Shown here piece by piece: positions 33,757-42,912 of a DNA stretch of 64,000 nucleotides. The notes below the pieces were generated by a model. It was not told where the DNA came from, did no database searches, and saw only the letters and a program-made list of their open reading frames with translations. This DNA is from Neotamlana sedimentorum (GTDB lineage: Bacteria > Bacteroidota > Bacteroidia > Flavobacteriales > Flavobacteriaceae): positions 124,001 through 188,000 of the forward strand of contig NZ_JTDW01000007.1 in the NCBI RefSeq assembly GCF_000943565.1, given 5' to 3'. Made by a program: the position numbers and the translations under genes. Within the stretch, counting starts at the first letter, position 1. Every line of letters begins with the position of its first letter.

Positions 33757-35073
33757 ATGAGTACTAAAACAATTCCGTACGTAGCAAACAAAGTAAAAGA
33801 TATTACTTTGGCAGAATGGGGCCGAAAAGAAATTGAATTAGCCGAAGCAGAAATGCCAGGTTTAATGAGCTTACGCGAAGAGTACAAAAACGAACAACCT
33901 TTAAAAGGTGCGCGTATTGCAGGTTGCTTACACATGACCATACAAACCGCTGTTTTAATTGAAACTTTACAAGCTCTTGGTGCCGAGGTTACTTGGAGTT
34001 CTTGTAACATTTTCTCTACCCAAGACCAAGCTGCCGCTGCTATTGCCGCTGCTGGAACTGCCGTTTACGCATGGAAAGATATGACCGAAGAAGAATTCGA
34101 TTGGTGTATCGAGCAAACCTTATTTTTTGGCGAAGACCGCAAACCACTTAACATGATTCTTGACGATGGAGGCGATTTAACCAATATGGTTTTAGATAAA
34201 TACCCAGAATTAGCTCCAGGAATTAAAGGATTAAGCGAAGAAACCACTACAGGAGTTCACCGTTTATACGAGCGTGTTAAAAACGGAACATTACCAATGC
34301 CTGCTATTAACGTAAACGATTCGGTTACAAAATCTAAATTCGATAACAAATACGGATGTCGCGAAAGTGCTGTAGACGCTATTCGTCGTGCTACCGATGT
34401 TATGTTAGCCGGAAAACGCGTAGTAGTTTGTGGTTATGGCGATGTTGGTAAAGGTACTGCTGCTTCTTTTAAAGGCGCTGGAAGTATTGTTACCGTTACA
34501 GAAATAGACCCAATTTGTGCTTTACAAGCTGCAATGGATGGATTTGAAGTTAAAAAACTAGAAACCGTTGTAGGTAATGCCGATATTGTAATTACTACAA
34601 CAGGAAATAAAGATATAGTTCGTGCAGAACACTTTAAAGCCATGAAAGATAAAACCATAGTTTGTAACATTGGGCATTTCGATAACGAAATACAAATGGC
34701 TTGGTTAAACGAAAACTACGGAAACACTAAAAACACCATTAAGCCACAAGTAGATAAATATACCATTGATGGTAACGATATAATTGTACTTGCCGAAGGT
34801 CGTTTAGTAAACTTAGGTTGTGCTACTGGCCACCCAAGTTTTGTAATGAGTAACTCGTTTACCAACCAAACCCTAGCACAAATCGAGCTTTGGAATTATA
34901 GCGACAAATACGAGAACGATGTGTATATGCTACCAAAACACCTAGATGAAAAAGTAGCAAAATTACACCTAGAAAAAATTGGCGTAGAGCTTACCGAACT
35001 TAAGCAAGACCAAGCCGAATACATTGGTGTAACTGTAGAAGGTCCATACAAACCAGAACACTACAGATATTAA
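33757..35073 (+). CDS. ahcY: Adenosylhomocysteinase
   Basis: 438 residues, tetrameric cytosolic enzyme that splits S-adenosylhomocysteine into adenosine and homocysteine and so relieves inhibition of methyltransferases. Motifs are the Cys/His substrate region [16 protein letters not shown], the NAD-binding [24 protein letters not shown] and a C-terminus [10 protein letters not shown] whose Lys/Tyr close the NAD site. It is of the short bacterial type. Codon use looks more GC-rich and regular than neighbours, as for highly expressed genes. A terminator follows at 35138-35174. Confidence 0.97.
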   Translation: MSTKTIPYVANKVKDITLAEWGRKEIELAEAEMPGLMSLREEYKNEQPLKGARIAGCLHMTIQTAVLIETLQALGAEVTWSSCNIFSTQDQAAAAIAAAGTAVYAWKDMTEEEFDWCIEQTLFFGEDRKPLNMILDDGGDLTNMVLDKYPELAPGIKGLSEETTTGVHRLYERVKNGTLPMPAINVNDSVTKSKFDNKYGCRESAVDAIRRATDVMLAGKRVVVCGYGDVGKGTAASFKGAGSIVTVTEIDPICALQAAMDGFEVKKLETVVGNADIVITTTGNKDIVRAEHFKAMKDKTIVCNIGHFDNEIQMAWLNENYGNTKNTIKPQVDKYTIDGNDIIVLAEGRLVNLGCATGHPSFVMSNSFTNQTLAQIELWNYSDKYENDVYMLPKHLDEKVAKLHLEKIGVELTELKQDQAEYIGVTVEGPYKPEHYRY

Positions 35074-35092
35074 AAGTATCAAGCTGAATAAT

Positions 35093-35116
35093 GTCACACT
35101 GAGCGCAGTCGAAGTG
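35093..35116 (+). repeat. Short dispersed flavobacterial repeat after ahcY
   Basis: The stretch GTCACACTGAGCGCAGTCGA followed by AGTG is a motif I know from intergenic regions of many Flavobacteriaceae. A related fragment (CTCGAAGTGACG) lies at 35313-35324 in this gap. Confidence 0.5.
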
Positions 35117-35137
35117 TTTTTCAGTATCTAAAAAAAC

Positions 35138-35174
35138 AAAATCCCAAGCTACATTTAGTTCGGGATTTTTTTTA
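35138..35174 (+). terminator. ahcY terminator
   Basis: Arms AAAATCCC (35138-35145) and GGGATTTT (35162-35169) with a 16 nt loop, followed by a long T-run on the plus strand. Confidence 0.7.
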
Positions 35175-35184
35175 TTCTTTTTTT

Positions 35185-35272
35185 GGCGTTACCCCCGAAA
35201 CTTCGGGGTCGGGCTTTCCGCTATATCTTTTTCTCGTGCCTCAAAAAAGGATGTCGCTGCAATCCCTAACGC
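35185..35272 (+). repeat. Structured intergenic repeat, copy 2
   Basis: 88 bp, same orientation as the copy at 8758-8846. It has inverted ends GCGTTA/TAACGC and an internal hairpin CCCCGA AACT TCGGGG at the place where copy 1 has ACCT/AGGT, so the pairing is kept while bases change. It is non-coding. Confidence 0.7.
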
Positions 35273-35351
35273 GGTAAAGCTTCTCGATACAATTTTTCGT
35301 GCCTCGAAATTACTCGAAGTGACGTAACTAATAAAAAATATAGTTTCATTA

Positions 35352-35933
35352 CTAAAATACCTTTATTGCAATAATAACTCCTGTAGACCAATTCATTTTG
35401 GTAAGATTAAAATCTGCTCTACTTTCCAAATAATCAATTAAAGCATCAACATTTTTTTGGTGTCCTTCAGGCCAATTAGTCTGCGGTAACATGTCATCAA
35501 TAATATACATGCCACCTACATTTATTAAATCTAGTATTTCATCTATTTCACTATATTTCCCAGGCCATGCATCAGCAAAAACTAAATCAAAAAGCTCTCC
35601 TTTATAGTTTTTAATCCATTCCGAACCATCTGTACAGATAAGTTCTAATCGCTTATCGTCTTCAAAATAATATTTAGCAATTTCAATAAGTTTAGAATCG
35701 TTATCAACACTTATAAGTTTAGATGCCAAATCCATGCCTTCTAACATCCATGAAAGCGACAAACCAATTCCTGTTCCTAACTCTAAAAAATTAGAATTAG
35801 GCTTCGATGTTATCATTGTTTTTAGTAACGTACCAATATAAATATCGGAAGGCATTGAGAAACCAATTTCTTTACATTTATCTTCTAATTCCGAATATCG
35901 TTTCGGTACATCTAGGATGTTTAAATCATTCAT
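35352..35933 (-). CDS. Class I SAM-dependent methyltransferase (O-methyltransferase-like)
   Basis: 193 residues. The Rossmann core has motif I LELGTGIGLSLSWM (about 50-63), the acidic motif II ISVDNDS, and FDLVFADAWPGKYSEI followed by GGMYIIDDMLP. The layout resembles the O-methyltransferase 3 / caffeoyl-CoA group, with an N-terminal helix that may help dimerise. Substrate is unknown. It lies next to the SAM-recycling gene ahcY but on the opposite strand. A perfect palindrome (35935-35952) sits just upstream of its start. Confidence 0.8.
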   Translation of the reverse strand: MNDLNILDVPKRYSELEDKCKEIGFSMPSDIYIGTLLKTMITSKPNSNFLELGTGIGLSLSWMLEGMDLASKLISVDNDSKLIEIAKYYFEDDKRLELICTDGSEWIKNYKGELFDLVFADAWPGKYSEIDEILDLINVGGMYIIDDMLPQTNWPEGHQKNVDALIDYLESRADFNLTKMNWSTGVIIAIKVF

Positions 35934-35934
35934 A

Positions 35935-35952
35935 AGACTTTATTTAAAGTCT
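35935..35952. repeat. Perfect palindrome upstream of the methyltransferase
   Basis: AGACTTTA TT TAAAGTCT, 8 bp arms with a 2 nt centre, between the 86-residue gene stop and the methyltransferase start. It could be an operator or a weak terminator. Confidence 0.4.
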
Positions 35953-35961
35953 ATAAATATA

Positions 35962-36222
35962 TTAATCCTGCTCGAAATACCACCACAAACTGGAATCTAT
36001 ACTCGATTTCATTTTATTAATATCGACTTCATCTTTTAAAAAAATAGTCAAGTTTTCGTTGGCACGGTTACGACCTATACTTTCTCTTATCTCAATGGTT
36101 TCAATTTCGTTAAAATGCTCTAAATGATTTTTTATTCTAGCATCTAGCGATTCATCGCCTAAAAAAATCTTGATGGTAGGTTGCGTTGGGGAATTTCTAA
36201 TTTCAGATCTAAACGGAAGCAT
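35962..36222 (-). CDS. Small hypothetical protein
   Basis: 86 residues, soluble and charged, with an alternating strand/helix pattern: IKIFLGDESLDARIKNHLEH, then IETIEIRESIGRN and LTIFLKDEVD. No signal peptide or membrane segment, and no family recognised. A small alpha/beta domain such as an ACT-like or ferredoxin-like fold would fit the secondary structure. It lies 28 bp upstream of the methyltransferase gene on the same strand and may be co-transcribed with it. Confidence 0.5.
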   Translation of the reverse strand: MLPFRSEIRNSPTQPTIKIFLGDESLDARIKNHLEHFNEIETIEIRESIGRNRANENLTIFLKDEVDINKMKSSIDSSLWWYFEQD

Positions 36223-36316
36223 AATCTCATCAATTTAAGTTAAACAATCTTGGTTTTAGTTGGTATTTACTAAAGTTACGAATTTATTTAATATCTTTTT
36301 CTAAATTAAAATGTAA

Positions 36317-36784
36317 ATGAGCAACAAGCAACTAGACTTAATAAACCAGCAATTAGTAAAAATTGAAAACCATATACCTCAAATTAATTTAATTAAAACC
36401 AAAGCATCAAAAGCATCAATTGGCTGGCATTTAGACCACAGTTTAAAAGTTTTTAATGCCGTTTGCACTGCAACAATACAATCTAACCCCAAAGATTATA
36501 AATGGGCATTGAATTTCTGGCGTACGCTTTTGTTTAAGTTAAATTATATACCACGAGGCAAAGCCAAAGCGCCAAAATACGTTTTACCACCAGAAAACAT
36601 AAAAGAAAACGACATTCGTAATCAGTTAAAAACTGCAAAATCAAACTTAAGTGCGTTACAAAATTTACCTAAAACAAGTTTTTTTAAGCATTTTATATTT
36701 GGCAAATTAAACAAGAAACAAACGCTGCGTTTTTTACGAATGCACACACATCATCATTTAAAAATTATTGCCAAAATAGAATAA
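36317..36784 (+). CDS. DUF1569 (DinB-like) protein
   Basis: 155 residues, helical. The DinB-type metal ligands are suggested by SIGWHLDHSLKVF near residue 37 and the C-terminal MHTHHHLKI. This pattern and length match DUF1569. The fold is shared with thiol-dependent transferases, so a metal-assisted reaction with a thiol is possible, but no substrate is known. It has a convergent neighbour (phytase) with a hairpin between the two. Confidence 0.7.
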   Translation: MSNKQLDLINQQLVKIENHIPQINLIKTKASKASIGWHLDHSLKVFNAVCTATIQSNPKDYKWALNFWRTLLFKLNYIPRGKAKAPKYVLPPENIKENDIRNQLKTAKSNLSALQNLPKTSFFKHFIFGKLNKKQTLRFLRMHTHHHLKIIAKIE

Positions 36785-36814
36785 AAGAAAAACCCTTTCT
36801 ACGAATAGAAAGGG
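36784..36814 (-). terminator. Terminator of the phytase operon
   Basis: Arms CCCTTTCT (36793-36800) and AGAAAGGG (36807-36814), 6 nt loop. On the minus strand it is followed by TTTTTCTTTT. It may also stop the convergent DUF1569 transcript. Confidence 0.7.
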
Positions 36815-36839
36815 CTCAAAAAATTAATTTCAAAAAAAA

Positions 36840-37847
36840 TTAATCTAAATCTAAAAGCGCTAAATCGTGAAAAAAGAAGTTTTTCTCGTCGTTCATAGAC
36901 ACGAATAAGCCATTAGGAAACTTATTACCTAAAGCCACGGTTGTAACATCGCAACCATCAGTTTCTATAGTTCCTAAATTTATTTCTTTAATAAAAGCAT
37001 CGGTTTTTAAATCGAATATATTAAACGAGTGCGCTTGTTGGTTCGATACTATTAAAAAACCTTTGTTTTTGTATTTTGCTATGGCAATACCTTCAATATC
37101 ATCAGTGAAATATTCGCTACCAAAACAACCTAATTCTTCGTTGCCCATACTTGGTTCGGCATAATATTTTCGAACACATTGTCCTTCATCAGAATAATAA
37201 ACAACACCATTTTCGTTATCTACAGCAATGGCTTCAATTTCTTTTTTACCGCTAAAATTGCCAAACTTTCTAACCAAATTAGCGTGAACGCCTAAACTAT
37301 CAGTCACCAATTCGTATTGATATAAATAGCCTGTTTTTGGTCCTGCTTTTCTGCCAACAATAGCATAAATAGTTTCTGTTTTTGGCGATTTATACAACGC
37401 AATTCCCATAGGTGCGTTGTGTTCCAATTCGGTAGCATCGGTAAACACTTTAAAACCTCCACCATCTAATGGTTTCATGTCTGGCACAGAAAACACACGA
37501 ATTTGTTGTTTTTCTCTTTCGGTAAACGCAATAATATCTGTTGCTGTAGAATCGTTTAACTTAAAACCGTATTCTAAATCGACATTATTAGGGCGTTGGA
37601 TGTTTTTTATGCTTTTTTCATGGATAATTTTTCCATCTAAATCAAAGGCATAAATACCTCCATTTGTTTTTTTATCGGTGCCAAAAACTATACTTTTTGA
37701 GGCATCGTTTGGGTTTACCCATATTGCCGGATCGTCTGTATCGTTTGGTGTTTTTTCGGTAATAACCGTTGGTTTAATTACCGGCAACTGTTTTTTACAT
37801 GAAGAAACAATTGCCAGTAAGCTAAACCCAAATAAGAGTTTTTTCAT
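36840..37847 (-). CDS. Beta-propeller phytase lipoprotein
   Basis: 335 residues. A lipoprotein signal ends VSSC17KK. The mature chain is a six-bladed beta-propeller phytase: DDPAIWVNP near the start, FGTDKKTNGG, NNVDLEYGF, then acidic loops such as YYSDEGQCVRKY and DDIEGIAIA that bind calcium. It hydrolyses phytate (inositol hexakisphosphate), releasing phosphate. It begins only 2 bp after the stop of the TonB receptor gene, so the two are one operon: the enzyme would work at the cell surface or periplasm with uptake through the receptor. Confidence 0.9.
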   Translation of the reverse strand: MKKLLFGFSLLAIVSSCKKQLPVIKPTVITEKTPNDTDDPAIWVNPNDASKSIVFGTDKKTNGGIYAFDLDGKIIHEKSIKNIQRPNNVDLEYGFKLNDSTATDIIAFTEREKQQIRVFSVPDMKPLDGGGFKVFTDATELEHNAPMGIALYKSPKTETIYAIVGRKAGPKTGYLYQYELVTDSLGVHANLVRKFGNFSGKKEIEAIAVDNENGVVYYSDEGQCVRKYYAEPSMGNEELGCFGSEYFTDDIEGIAIAKYKNKGFLIVSNQQAHSFNIFDLKTDAFIKEINLGTIETDGCDVTTVALGNKFPNGLFVSMNDEKNFFFHDLALLDLD

Positions 37848-37849
37848 TT

Positions 37850-40732
37850 TTATTTTTTAAATAAATCGTATTTTAAACCAATTGTAAAACGTTGCCCGTA
37901 ATACTCACGTTGCATAGTACGACTGCTAACGCCTTGGTAAAAACGTAATGGTTGATTGGTAATATTGTTTAAGCTTGTGTATGCGCTTAAACCGTTACCA
38001 AATGCATATGTTGCATTAAAATCTAAGAAAAATTGTTTGTCGTAGTAACGATCTTCAAAAGCATTTCCCCCAATTTCATCGATATAAGAATCTGAGAAGT
38101 TACTTGATAAACGCACGCTTAACTTGTTGTTTGCATAACCTAAAGAAGCATTAAACATGTTTGGCGCTGTGTTTGGTAAACCTAAATCGTCGCGCTCATC
38201 GCCATCTTCATTTCTAATACCATTAGCATCAGATGTTAAATGCGTATAGTTTAAATATACACTAAAATCTTTAGCAAAACCTGGTAAGAAATCTAGTTTT
38301 CTTTGGAAAGCAAATTCGAAACCTAAAACCGAAGCATCGTCGCCGTTTAATGGTTGGTACACTTCGTAACCCGTCGTGTCGTCGCCATAAGTATCATCGG
38401 TAGTTTCGGTTTGGTATGTGTAAATAAAATCGTTTATTTTTTTGTAGAAAACACCACCAGATAAAATACCAACAGATTTAAAATAATGTTCTGCCATAAC
38501 ATCAAAGTTCATTGATGTTGTTGGATCTAAATCTGGGTTACCTAATACCACTTCGCTGTCTTCGTTAATAATTTCTGCTCTTGGAATTAAATCGGCATAA
38601 TTAGGACGCGCCAAAGTGTTTGTCCATGCAAAACGGAAAACAGTGTTGTCGTTTAAATCGTATTTTAAATGTAAACCTGGTAAAATATTAACATAAGAGT
38701 TTGTTTCGCTTACTGCTTCAACAATAATTTCTTCGTCGATACCAGCATCTTCATCTTCTTCAATAAATGTTAATCTGTAACCTTCAGAATCTAAGTTTGT
38801 ACTTTCAATTCTAACACCAGCTAAAACACTTAATTTGCTCGTTAATTGCTGACTTGTCATGATGTAACCTGCAAAAACATTTTCGTTTACATCGAAGTTT
38901 CCGCTTTGGTATTCATCAACTAAATCTTCACCTTCAAATTGTGTAGCATCGGTTAAATTTAAAGCTCCAACAAATTCTGGCGTTGCAAAGCTTCCTATTT
39001 GGTATTGGCTTCCAGCTAAAAAGTCTGAATCTGTATAATCTCTGGTTGGTAAGGTTCCCAATAAATCGAAGGCTGAATCTTCTGGAGAATATTCGGTAAA
39101 ATCGTTATCTCTGTTTTTGTTTTTAAAACGTCCGCGAACACCAAACTTTAAAAATCCGTCTTCACTATTAAGCAAGTTTAATGGTAATTTAAAGTTTACA
39201 AATACATTCATATCTGTTTCTTCGGTGTATTGGTTTTCTTCTGTTAACTCACCAAACTCAAAGTTGTTATAAGCGGCATCGGTAGCATCAACTGGTGAAT
39301 ATAGTGGAAATTGAGAATCGTTATTGTAGTTAATAGCATATTCGCTTTCGTGAACTAAATAACGTTCGTTTAAACGCTCTTCTGACGCTTTTGCATAAGA
39401 CGCCATCCAATCTATTTGTAAACTATTAGCCAAGTGATTTCCACCTAAACTAAAGTTAAACATACGTTGGTCTTCTAAACGTGTGTTTTTGTTTCGATTG
39501 TTATCTATACCTGCTTTTGTTTCGCGTTTTGCTTCAACAGGAAACATGGTTAAGTTTCCATTACCATCCACAGTAAAATCTCCAGCTTCAATATCTTCAC
39601 CATCAAGAATTTCGTGCTCTAAAACAAAACGGTTTTCGCGATCGTCTCTCCAGTTATAAATAGATTTAAAATAAATACTGTTATTATCGTTGAATTTGTA
39701 ATCTAAATTCGCCGAGAAACTTCTACGAATACGTTGCACTAAATATTGTCTAATTTCAAAAACGTTGGTGTATGGATTAACATCAACTTCTTCTAAATTA
39801 TCTTCGTCGCCGTTGTTGTATTCGAACTCATCTGTCCATTCTGCTTCAAAGTTATCACTTCCAAAATCATTATCGTTGATAGATGCAGAAACCATCCAAC
39901 CAAATTTTCCGTTATCGCTTCTATCACCTAATAAAAACTGACCGTTTAAAATACGTTTTCCGGTAATTGAATTTACACCAGAACCAGCTGTTGCAGATAA
40001 GCGAAAGCCTTGAGGCGAAGTACGTGTAATTAAATTTACAGAACCACCAAGTGCATCGGCATCCATATCTGGCGTTACTGCTTTATTAACTTCAATAGTT
40101 TGAATCATGTCCGATGGAATTAAATCCATTTGAACTTCTCTATTATCGCCTTCGGCAGATGGAATTCTACTTCCGTTTAAAGTTACCGAGTTTAACTGCG
40201 GCGCTAAACCACGAATAACAATGTTTCTAGCTTCACCTTGATCTACTTTCATTGTAATTCCAGGAATACGTTTTACAGCATCACCAATGTTAGCATCTGG
40301 AAATTTACCAATTTGATCTGTAGATACAATATTGGTAATGTTTGTTTTGTTTTTTTGCGTGTTTAATGCTCTAGCTTGCCCGCCAATAGAATAGCTTGTA
40401 ATTTCAACCGCATCAAGTTCTGTGTTTTCTGATGATAAGTGAATATCTACAGATATTGTTTGTCCTGCAGTTACAGAAACGTTTTCGTTATAATCGGCGT
40501 AACCTAAATACTTAATTAATAATGTATAATCGCCTTCAGGAATATCTACCAAAGTAAATGTACCATCGAAATCTGATACTGCTCCTTTTTTTAATTGTTC
40601 TATTACTACTGTAGCACCTGGCACAGTAATACCATTATTATCTGTAATTACACCTTGAATGTTTCCGTTTTGTGAAAACATAAAAGAAGTTAATAACAGT
40701 GCTAAAAATGATAAAAAATGATTTTTTCTCAT
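37850..40732 (-). CDS. TonB-dependent receptor paired with phytase
   Basis: 960 residues. Signal peptide (1-20), an N-terminal carboxypeptidase-regulatory-like beta-sandwich (about 22-110, with GAVSDFDGTFTLVDIPEG), a plug (about 115-235, with RNIVIRGLAPQLNSVTLNG and the ALGGSVNLIT loop) and a large barrel ending GLKYDLFKK. The YLGY/DYNENV segment in the sandwich and the plug type resemble TonB receptors named for phytase or catecholate uptake. Its 3' end lies 2 bp from the phytase gene. The ligand may be phytate, its lower inositol phosphates or a metal complex of them. A -7 promoter element (40768-40761) precedes it. Confidence 0.9.
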   Translation of the reverse strand: MRKNHFLSFLALLLTSFMFSQNGNIQGVITDNNGITVPGATVVIEQLKKGAVSDFDGTFTLVDIPEGDYTLLIKYLGYADYNENVSVTAGQTISVDIHLSSENTELDAVEITSYSIGGQARALNTQKNKTNITNIVSTDQIGKFPDANIGDAVKRIPGITMKVDQGEARNIVIRGLAPQLNSVTLNGSRIPSAEGDNREVQMDLIPSDMIQTIEVNKAVTPDMDADALGGSVNLITRTSPQGFRLSATAGSGVNSITGKRILNGQFLLGDRSDNGKFGWMVSASINDNDFGSDNFEAEWTDEFEYNNGDEDNLEEVDVNPYTNVFEIRQYLVQRIRRSFSANLDYKFNDNNSIYFKSIYNWRDDRENRFVLEHEILDGEDIEAGDFTVDGNGNLTMFPVEAKRETKAGIDNNRNKNTRLEDQRMFNFSLGGNHLANSLQIDWMASYAKASEERLNERYLVHESEYAINYNNDSQFPLYSPVDATDAAYNNFEFGELTEENQYTEETDMNVFVNFKLPLNLLNSEDGFLKFGVRGRFKNKNRDNDFTEYSPEDSAFDLLGTLPTRDYTDSDFLAGSQYQIGSFATPEFVGALNLTDATQFEGEDLVDEYQSGNFDVNENVFAGYIMTSQQLTSKLSVLAGVRIESTNLDSEGYRLTFIEEDEDAGIDEEIIVEAVSETNSYVNILPGLHLKYDLNDNTVFRFAWTNTLARPNYADLIPRAEIINEDSEVVLGNPDLDPTTSMNFDVMAEHYFKSVGILSGGVFYKKINDFIYTYQTETTDDTYGDDTTGYEVYQPLNGDDASVLGFEFAFQRKLDFLPGFAKDFSVYLNYTHLTSDANGIRNEDGDERDDLGLPNTAPNMFNASLGYANNKLSVRLSSNFSDSYIDEIGGNAFEDRYYDKQFFLDFNATYAFGNGLSAYTSLNNITNQPLRFYQGVSSRTMQREYYGQRFTIGLKYDLFKK

Positions 40733-40760
40733 GTTGTTGTTTGATTAATTTTAGTTGATG

Positions 40761-40768
40761 CAAAGCTA
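40761..40768 (-). promoter_or_regulatory. -7 element of the TonB receptor-phytase operon
   Basis: Minus-strand TAGCTTTG, exact TAnnTTTG, 29 bp upstream of the receptor ATG. The -33 box is not obvious, which would fit dependence on an activator such as the neighbouring TPR/HTH protein. Confidence 0.4.
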
Positions 40769-40894
40769 TATTGACAACATTGCTTTTAGCTAAAATTGAT
40801 GTTAACAAACGGTAATTTACAAGTGAAATTCACCTATAAATGATAGCAACATTAACACTGCAATAACATTGGATTGATATTTATTTAAAAACCA

Positions 40895-42466
40895 CTAAAG
40901 GTTTAAAATATAAGCTTGTAGATCGTCTTTTGATGATAGCGGAAGCTTCTTACGCATTCTATATCGGGCTATACGAACACTATCGGGCGTAATATTTAAA
41001 ATAGAAGCAATGGCTTTAGACGATAAGTTTAAACGAAGCAACATGCATAAACGCATTTCAGAGGATGTTAACTCTTCGTGAACTTGAGTTTTTAAATTTT
41101 TAAAAAAGCTAGGATTTATTTGACTAAAATATGCCATGAGTTCTGTCCACTCATTTTCTTTTGATAAATCAGAATTAATAGTATTTACAATATCTATAAG
41201 TTTCGTTTTTACTAACTCTGGGTTTCTGCTTTTTAAATTATTTAGTGTTCTAGAAATATCGGCCAGCAATTTATTTTTGTGCGCTAAGTTTAAACTGTAA
41301 TTAGTTAAAGCAGAAATTTTAATATCTATTTCTCTTTTTAACCCAGCTTCTTCGGCAGTTTTAATATCTAGATCTGCTTGTAATAATTGCTGCTTGTATG
41401 TTAATAGTTTCTGCTCTTGCTTTTTTCGCTTTTTTAAATGCATTACACCAATAAAAAACACTAAAATCACCGCTAAACTTATAATTATAATGGCTAGTTG
41501 CCGTGTTTTATTTATTTGATTTTGCTTGTTTAATATAGCTACTTGCGCTTCATTTTCTTTTACATTGTAAAGCACTTCCATAGCGCTTACCAATTGTGTG
41601 TTCTGGTTTATAAGCTGCTGTTCGCTAATTAAGTTTTGCCTATTTAGGTATTCGTATGCTTTCTTAAAATCTTGAAGTTCTGCATAGGTTCTAGCTAAAT
41701 CTTTAAGTGCGCTTTCTTCTTGTTGTTTATTATTTTGTGCTTTGGCTAAGTTTAAAGCTTTTTCTGTTAATTTAAGAGCTTGGTTATATTGCTTTTGTTT
41801 TCTGTAAACATCTGCAAGATTATTAATTATATTAATTTTTAAATCTGACGTTTTTGCTGATTCAAAACTATATGCTTTATTAAAATAGTTTCTAGCTAAA
41901 TCGTACTGCTCTAAATCTTCATAAATGCTTCCTATGTTTTCGTTTGTTAATGCAATTCCCGTGCTATCATTTAAGCTCTCAAATAATTGTAAACTCTCGT
42001 TTTGAAAGCCTAAAGCTGCATTATAATTGCTTTGTTTTTCGTAAACACTTCCTAAAATAGCATTTGCTGTAGCTAAACCTGTTTTATAGTTAATTGATTT
42101 TGCTATTGAAACACTACTCTCGGAATATTGTGAAGCCTCAGCATATTGTTTTAAGTGTAAATGGATAAACGCAATTTTGTTATTAGCATAAACAAAAAGC
42201 GTGTCTTTTTTTAAATGAATCTGTTGTGCGTTGTGGTAATTTTCAATGGCTTCACTGTCTAACCCTAAATTTTTGTAGAAATTAGCTAAATAAATGAAGT
42301 TTTTTGCGATGCCTAAGGTATCATTTTCATGTTTTGCTAAATTAAGAGCACCCTTAATTGTATTAATTTTAGAGATAGCATTTTTTGATACTAAATCTTG
42401 AGCACTTAAAAGCTTAACGCCAAAAACAACAATCAGTAAAAAATAAAATGTTTTAGTAGAACTCAC
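40895..42466 (-). CDS. Membrane-anchored TPR/HTH transcriptional regulator
   Basis: 523 residues. A signal sequence (about 7-22) is followed by at least five tetratricopeptide repeats (about 50-290) in the periplasm, one membrane helix (323-343), a cytosolic coiled coil (about 345-400) and a C-terminal LuxR-type helix-turn-helix (about 455-523, with MRLCMLLRLNLSSKAIASIL and DSVRIARYRMRKKL). This is a one-component transmembrane regulator common in Bacteroidota. It lies directly upstream of, and in the same direction as, the TonB receptor-phytase operon, which it probably controls. Start is GTG at 42466. Confidence 0.8.
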   Translation of the reverse strand: MSSTKTFYFLLIVVFGVKLLSAQDLVSKNAISKINTIKGALNLAKHENDTLGIAKNFIYLANFYKNLGLDSEAIENYHNAQQIHLKKDTLFVYANNKIAFIHLHLKQYAEASQYSESSVSIAKSINYKTGLATANAILGSVYEKQSNYNAALGFQNESLQLFESLNDSTGIALTNENIGSIYEDLEQYDLARNYFNKAYSFESAKTSDLKINIINNLADVYRKQKQYNQALKLTEKALNLAKAQNNKQQEESALKDLARTYAELQDFKKAYEYLNRQNLISEQQLINQNTQLVSAMEVLYNVKENEAQVAILNKQNQINKTRQLAIIIISLAVILVFFIGVMHLKKRKKQEQKLLTYKQQLLQADLDIKTAEEAGLKREIDIKISALTNYSLNLAHKNKLLADISRTLNNLKSRNPELVKTKLIDIVNTINSDLSKENEWTELMAYFSQINPSFFKNLKTQVHEELTSSEMRLCMLLRLNLSSKAIASILNITPDSVRIARYRMRKKLPLSSKDDLQAYILNL

Positions 42467-42511
42467 AATTGGTTAGTGTAAAATTCTCAAAGAAAGAACT
42501 CGCACTTTACT

Positions 42512-42519
42512 CAAATGTA
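42512..42519 (-). promoter_or_regulatory. -7 element for the TPR/HTH regulator
   Basis: Minus-strand TACATTTG, exact TAnnTTTG, 46 bp upstream of the GTG start. No clear -33 box. Confidence 0.35.
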
Positions 42520-42550
42520 GTTACAATATTAATTTACCATTAATAATGCA

Positions 42551-42585
42551 AAAAACCCTTCCTGAATAAACAGAAAGGGTTTTTT
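42551..42585 (-). terminator. Terminator of the rplU-rpmA operon
   Basis: Arms AAAAACCCTTCCTG and CAGAAAGGGTTTTT with a 6 nt loop (one mismatch), symmetric T-runs on both strands. It lies 27 bp past the rpmA stop. Confidence 0.75.
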
Positions 42586-42611
42586 ATAAAAATTTCTTAA
42601 GAAAAAGTTTC

Positions 42612-42872
42612 TTAAGCCTCGAAAGGCTCGATAGAAACGTAAGATTTGTTATCTTTTTTCTTAGTAAACTTTACAACACCATCTACATAGGCGTGTAATG
42701 TATGATCTTTTGAAGAATATACGTTTTCACCTGGGTGATGTGTATTTCCTCTTTGTCTTACGATAATGTTACCAGCTTTAGCAGCTTGACCACCAAAAAT
42801 CTTAACACCTAAGCGTTTCGATTCTGATTCTCTACCGTTCTTAGAACTACCTACTCCTTTTTTATGAGCCAT
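42612..42872 (-). CDS. rpmA: 50S ribosomal protein L27
   Basis: 86 residues. The N-terminus [16 protein letters not shown] and the following [14 protein letters not shown] are diagnostic for L27; no cleavable N-terminal extension as in Firmicutes. L27 reaches the peptidyl-transferase centre. Second gene of the rplU-rpmA operon with a 40 bp gap. Confidence 0.97.
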   Translation of the reverse strand: MAHKKGVGSSKNGRESESKRLGVKIFGGQAAKAGNIIVRQRGNTHHPGENVYSSKDHTLHAYVDGVVKFTKKKDNKSYVSIEPFEA

Positions 42873-42912
42873 TGTTTTAAGGTTTTATTGTTATACTTAA
42901 GTGGTTTGGCAA

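Noticed and set aside
33729-34010. Minus-strand frame over the start of ahcY
   Set aside because: It overlaps the ahcY start, with no conserved features; a shadow of the real gene.
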